64,000 nt of DNA, taken from Salvelinus alpinus (lineage: Eukaryota; Chordata; Actinopteri; Salmoniformes; Salmonidae). How positions within the stretch are numbered: position 1 is the stretch's first letter; the number at the start of each line of letters is the position of its first letter. The stretch spans positions 38,103,430 to 38,167,429 of the forward strand of contig NC_092094.1 in the NCBI RefSeq assembly GCF_045679555.1, in the 5' to 3' direction. The translations under genes and the position numbers were made by a program. The notes under the pieces are model-generated. The model was not told the DNA's origin. It saw only the letters and a list, made by a program, of their open reading frames with translations, and made no database searches. This document shows positions 58,313 to 64,000 of the stretch, piece after piece.

Positions 58313-61300
58313 AGTAGCACATAGTAGCACATACTGTAGTAGCACATAGCAGCACATAATATAGTAGCACATAGCAGCACATACTGTAGTAGCACATAGT
58401 AGCACATACTGTAGTAGCACATAGCAGCACATAGTATAACAGCACATACTGTAGTAGCACATAGTAGCACATAGCAGCACATAGCAGCACATAATATAGT
58501 AGCACATAGTGTAGTAGCACATAGCAGCACATACTGTAGTAGCACATAGTAGCACAACGCAGCACATAGTGTAGTAGCACATAGTAGCACATAATATAGT
58601 AGCACATAGCAGCACATAGTGTAGTAGCACATAATATAGTAGCACATAGCAGCACATACTGTAGTAGCACATAGCAGCACATAGTAGCACATAGCAGCAC
58701 ATAGTAGCACATAGTAGCACATAATATAGTAGCACATAGCATAACATACTATAGCAGCACATAGTAGCACAGAGCAGCACATACTATAGTAGCACATAGT
58801 AACACATACTGTAGTAGCACATAGCAGCACACACTGTAGTAGCACATAGTAACACATAGTGTAGTAGCACATAACAGCACATACTGTAGTAGCACATAGT
58901 AGTACAACGCAGCACATAGTAGCACAGAGCAGCACATACTATAATAGCACATAGTAACACATAGTGTAGTAGCACATAGCAGCACATAGTAACACATAGT
59001 AGCACATAGCAGCACATAGTAACACATAGCAGCACATCGTGTAGTAGCACATAGCAGCACATAGTAACACATAGTAGCACATAGCAGCACATAGTGTTGT
59101 AGCACATAGCAGCACATAATGTAGTAGCACATAGCAGCACATAGTGTAGTAGCACATAGTGTAGGAGCACATAGTGTAGTAACACATAGCAGCACATAGT
59201 GTAGTAGCCCATAGCAGCACATAGTGTACGAGCACATAGCAAGACATAGTAACACATAGTGTAGTTGCACATAGTAGTTCATAGTAACACATAGCAGCAC
59301 ATAGTGTAGTAGCACATAGCAGCACATAGTAACACATAGTAGCACATAGCAGCACATAGTAACACATAGCAACACATAGTGTAGTAGCACATAGCAGCAC
59401 ATAGTAACACATAGTAGCACATAGCAGCACATAATGTAGTAGCACATAGTGGAGCAGCACATAATGTAGTAGCACAAAACAGCACATACTATAGTAGCAC
59501 ATAGTAGCACATAGCAGCACATACTGTAGTAGCACATAGTAGCACATAGTGTAGTAGCACATAGTAGCACATAATATAGTAGCACATAGCAGCACATAGT
59601 GTAGTAGCACATAGTGTAGTAGCACATAGTGTAGTAGCACATAGCAGCACATAATATAGTAGCACATAGCAGCACATACTGTAGTAGCACATAGTAGCAC
59701 ATACTGTAGTAGCACATAGCAGCACATAGTATAACAGCACATACTGTAGTAGCACATAGTAGCACATAGTAGCACATAGCAGCACATAGTGTAGTAGCAC
59801 ATAGCAGCACATACTGTAGTAGCACATAGTAGCACAACGCAGCACATAGTGCAGTAGCACATAGTAGCACATAATATAGTAGCACATAGCAGCACATAGT
59901 GTAGTAGCACATAGTAGCACATAGCAGCACATAGTAGCACATAGCAGCACATAGTAGCACATAGTAGCACATAATATAGTAGCACATAGCATAACATACT
60001 ATAGTAGCACATAGTAGCACAACGCAGCACATAGTAGCACAGAGCAGCACATACTATAGTAGCACATAGCAGCACACACTGTAGTAGCACATAGTAACAC
60101 ATAGTGTAGTAGCACATAGCATAACATACTGTAGTAGCACATAACAGCACATACTGTAGTAGCACATAGTAGCACAACGCAGCACATAGTAGCACAGAGC
60201 AGCACATACTATAATAGCACATAGTAACACATACTGTAGTAGCACATAGCAGCACATACTGTAGTAACACATAGTAACACATAGTGTAGTAGCACATAGC
60301 AGCACATAGTAACACATAGTAGCACATAGCAGCACATAGTAACACATAGCAGCACATCGTGTAGTAGCACATAGCAGCACATAGTAACACATAGTAGCAC
60401 ATAGCAGCACATAGTGTTGTAGCACATAGCAGCACATAGTATAGCAGCACATAGTGTAGTAGCACATAGTGTAGGAGCACATAGTGTAGTAACACATAGC
60501 AGCACATAGTGTAGTAGCCCATAGCAGCACATAGTGTACGAGCACATAGCAAGACATAGTAACACATAGTGTAGTAGCACATAGCAGCACATAGTAACAC
60601 ATAGTAGCACATAGCAGCACATAGTGTTGTAGCACATAGCAGCACATAGTGTAGTAGCACATAGCAGCACATAGTGTAGTAGCACATAGTGTAGGAGCAC
60701 ATAGTGTAGTAGCACATATTAGCACATAGTGTAGTAGCACATAGCAGCACATAATATAGTAGTACATAGCAGCACATAGTGTAGTAGCACATAACAGCAC
60801 ATACTGTAGCAGCACATAGTAGCACATAGTAGCACGTAATATAGTAGCACATAGCATAACATACTGTACTAGCACATAGTAGCACAACGCAGAACATAGT
60901 AGCACAGAGCAGCACATACTATAGTAGCACATAGTAACACATACTGTAGTAGCACATAGCAGCACACACTGTAGTAGCACATAGTAACACATAGTGTAGT
61001 AGCACATAGCATAACATACTGTAGTAGCACATAACAGCACATACTGTAGTAGCACATAGTAGCACAACGCAGCACATAGTAGCACAGAGCAGCACATACT
61101 ATAATAGCACATAGTAACACATAGTGTAGTAGCACATAGCAACACATAGTAACACATAGTAGCACATAGCAGCACATAGTAACACATAGCAGCACATCGT
61201 GTAGTAGCACATAGCAGCACATAGTAACACATAGTAGCACATAGCAGCACATAGTGTTGTAGCACATAGCAGCACATAATGTAGTAGCACATAGCAGCAC

Positions 61301-64000
61301 ATAGTGTAGTAGCACATAGTGTAGGAGCACATAGTGTAGTAACACATAGCAGCACATAGTGTAGTAGCCCATAGCAGCACATAGTGTACGAGTACATAGC
61401 AAGACATAGTAACACATAGTGTAGTTGCACATAGTAGTTCATAGTAACACATAGCAGCACATAGTGTAGTAGCACATAGCAGCACATAGTAACACATAGT
61501 AGCACATAGCAGCACATAGTAACACATAGCAGCACATAGTGTAGTAGCACATAGCAGCACATAGTAACACATAGTAGCACATAGCAGCACATAATGTAGT
61601 AGCACATAGTGGAGCAGCACATAATGTAGTAGCACAAAACAGCACATACTGTAGTAGCACATAGTAGCACATAATATAGTAGCACATAGCAGCACATACT
61701 GTAGTAGCACATAGTAGCACATACTGTAGTAGCACATAGCAGCACATACTGTAGTAGCACATAGTGTACTAGCACATAGTAGCACATAATATAGTAGCAC
61801 ACAGCAGCACATAGTGTAGTAGCACATAGTGTAGTAGCACATAGTAGCACATAGTGTAGTAGCACATAGCAGCACATAATATAGTAGCACATAGCAGCAC
61901 ATACTGTAGTAGCACATAGTAGCACATACTGTAGTAGCACATAGCAGCACATAGTATAACAGCACATACTGTAGTAGCACATAGTAGCACATAGCAGCAC
62001 ATAGTAGCACATAGCAGCACATAATATAGTAGCACATAGTGTAGTAGCACATAGCAGCACATACTGTAGTAGCACATAGTAGCACAACGCAGCACATAGT
62101 TCAGTAGCACATAGTAGCACATAATATAGTAGCACATAGCAGCACATAGTGTAGTAGCACATAATATAGTAGCACATAGCAGCACATACTGTAGTAGCAC
62201 ATAGCAGCACATAGTAGCACATAGCAGCACATAGTAGCACATAGTAGCACATAATATAGTAGCACATAGCATAACATACTATAGTAGCACATAGTAGCAC
62301 AACGCAGCACATAGTAGCACAGAGCAGCACATACTATAGTAGCACATAGTAACACATACTGTAGTAGCACATAGCAGCACACACTGTAGTAGCACATAGT
62401 AACACATAGTGTAGTAGCACATAGCATAACATACTGTAGTAGCACATAGCAGCACATAGTAGCACATAGCAGCACATAGTAGCACATAGTAGCACATAAT
62501 ATAGTAGCACATAGCATAACATACTATAGTAGCACATAGTAGCACAACGCAGCACATAGTAGCACAGAGCAGCACATAATGTAGTAGCACATAGTGGAGC
62601 AGCACATAATGTAGTAGCACAAAACAGCACATACTATAGTAGCACATAGTAGCACATAGCAGCACATACTGTAGTAGCACATAGTAGCACATAGTGTAGT
62701 AGCACATAGTAGCACATAATATAGTAGCACATAGCAGCACATAGTGTAGTAGCACATAGTGTAGTAGCACATAGTGTAGTAGCACATAGCAGCACATAAT
62801 ATAGTAGCACATAGCAGCACATACTGTAGTAGCACATAGTAGCACATACTGTAGTAGCACATAGCAGCACATAGTATAACAGCACATACTGTAGTAGCAC
62901 ATAGTAGCACATAGTAGCACATAGCAGCACATAGTGTAGTAGCACATAGCAGCACATACTGTAGTAGCACATAGTAGCACAACGCAGCACATAGTGCAGT
63001 AGCACATAGTAGCACATAATATAGTAGCACATAGCAGCACATAGTGTAGTAGCACATAGTAGCACATAGCAGCACATAGTAGCACATAGCAGCACATAGT
63101 AGCACATAGTAGCACATAATATAGTAGCACATAGCATAACATACTATAGTAGCACATAGTAGCACAACGCAGCACATAGTAGCACAGAGCAGCACATACT
63201 ATAGTAGCACATAGTAACACATACTGTAGTAGCACATAGCAGCACACACTGTAGTAGCACATAGTAACACATAGTGTAGTAGCACATAGCATAACATACT
63301 GTAGTAGCACATAACAGCACATACTGTAGTATCACATAGTAGTACAACGCAGCACATAGTAGCACAGAGCAGCACATACTATAATAGCACATAGTAACAC
63401 ATAGTAGCACATAGCAGCACATAGTAACACATAGCAGCACATCGTGTAGTAGCACATAGCAGCACATAGTAACACATAGTAGCACATAGCAGCACATAGT
63501 GTTGTAGCACATAGCAGCACATAATGTAGTAGCACATAGCAGCACATAGTGTAGTAGCACATAGTGTAGGAGCACATAGTGTAGTAACACATAGCAGCAC
63601 ATAGTGTAGTAGCCCATAGCAGCACATAGTGTACGAGCACATAGCAAGACATAGTAACACATAGTGTAGTTGCACATAGTAGTTCATAGTAACACATAGC
63701 AGCACATAGTGTAGTAGCACATAGCAGCACATAGTAACACATAGTAGCACATAGCAGCACATAGTAACACATAGCAGCACATAGTGTAGTAGCACATAGC
63801 AGCACATAGTAACACATAGTAGCACATAGCAGCACATAATGTAGTAGCACATAGTGGAGCAGCACATAATGTAGTAGCACAAAACAGCACATACTATAGT
63901 AGCACATAGTAGCACATAGCAGCACATACTGTAGTAGCACATAGTAGCACATAGTGTAGTAGCACATAGTAGCACATAATATAGTAGCACATAGCAGCAC

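Larger units (their letters stand above)
50844..64000. repeat. pentamer-based satellite array with higher-order repeats
   Basis: More than 13 kb of modules in a 5-bp register: AGCAC, ATAGT, ATAGC, GTAGT, with variants ATACT, ATAAT, AACAC and AACGC. Common words are AGCACATAGTGTAGT (15) and AGCACATAGC (10). The array reaches the right edge. It is simplest at the left (50.85-52.1 kb) and more diversified inside. The marker GTAGTTGCACATAGT occurs at 53266, 54816, 56956, 57711, 59261, 61421 and 63666, intervals that are all multiples of 5 and define a higher-order unit of 4445 bp. The plus strand is full of TAG stops. The minus strand has almost no stops in any frame, so long Cys/Tyr/Leu/Met-rich minus-strand ORFs are artefacts. 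Confidence 0.97.

Noticed and set aside
50844-64000. Dozens of minus-strand ORFs of 60-758 codons rich in Cys, Tyr, Leu, Met
   Set aside because: They arise because the pentamer satellite has no minus-strand stop words in any frame. All three frames give the same low-complexity peptide and there is no splice, start or domain context.
50844-64000. Regularly spaced repeats that might suggest a CRISPR-like array
   Set aside because: The genome is clearly vertebrate, units are 5-15 bp modules without unique spacers, and there are no cas genes.

Overview
The window is nuclear DNA of a salmonid-type teleost fish. The evidence is intron-containing vertebrate genes with GT-AG junctions, an exceptional load of Tc1/mariner-like transposons with TA target sites, tRNA-headed SINEs, several fish non-LTR retrotransposons (LINEs), hAT-type MITEs and a long satellite. 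The gene order rspry1 - arl2bp - (convergent) pllp matches, from memory, the order on human 16q13. The species cannot be fixed from the sequence alone.

Layout. 1-25137 (+): the last 13 visible coding exons of rspry1 (RING + SPRY protein). Its early introns are stuffed with transposable elements; intron 9103-21944 alone holds at least seven Tc1-like copies, a LINE, a SINE and a MITE. 26593-28327 (+): complete seven-exon arl2bp (ARL2-binding protein, BART). 28757-30481 (-): two exons of a plasmolipin (pllp)-like gene in convergent orientation, with signs of frame damage. 31276-31358 (-): tRNA-Leu(CAG). 31.8-41.4 kb: gene-poor repeat mosaic containing a minus-strand LINE split by a second LINE, an (AC)n microsatellite, a palindromic hAT MITE, and a Tc1/SINE/LINE composite. 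42097-50044 (+): TATA-promoter-driven transglutaminase-2-like gene with 12 coding exons and an intact Cys-His-Asp triad; its last exon is not visible. A 2.6 kb LINE sits in its intron 5. 50844-64000: a 13 kb satellite built from 5-bp modules, with a higher-order repeat of about 4.45 kb that carries a captured LINE tail.

The three cellular genes with good evidence are unrelated in pathway: a RING/SPRY protein, a ciliary/mitochondrial ARL2 effector, and a calcium-dependent protein crosslinking enzyme. None of the transposon ORFs is intact. The very long minus-strand ORFs in the satellite are a sequence-composition artefact, not genes. The most unusual object is the pentameric satellite with its recent higher-order amplification, lying directly behind the visible transglutaminase exons.
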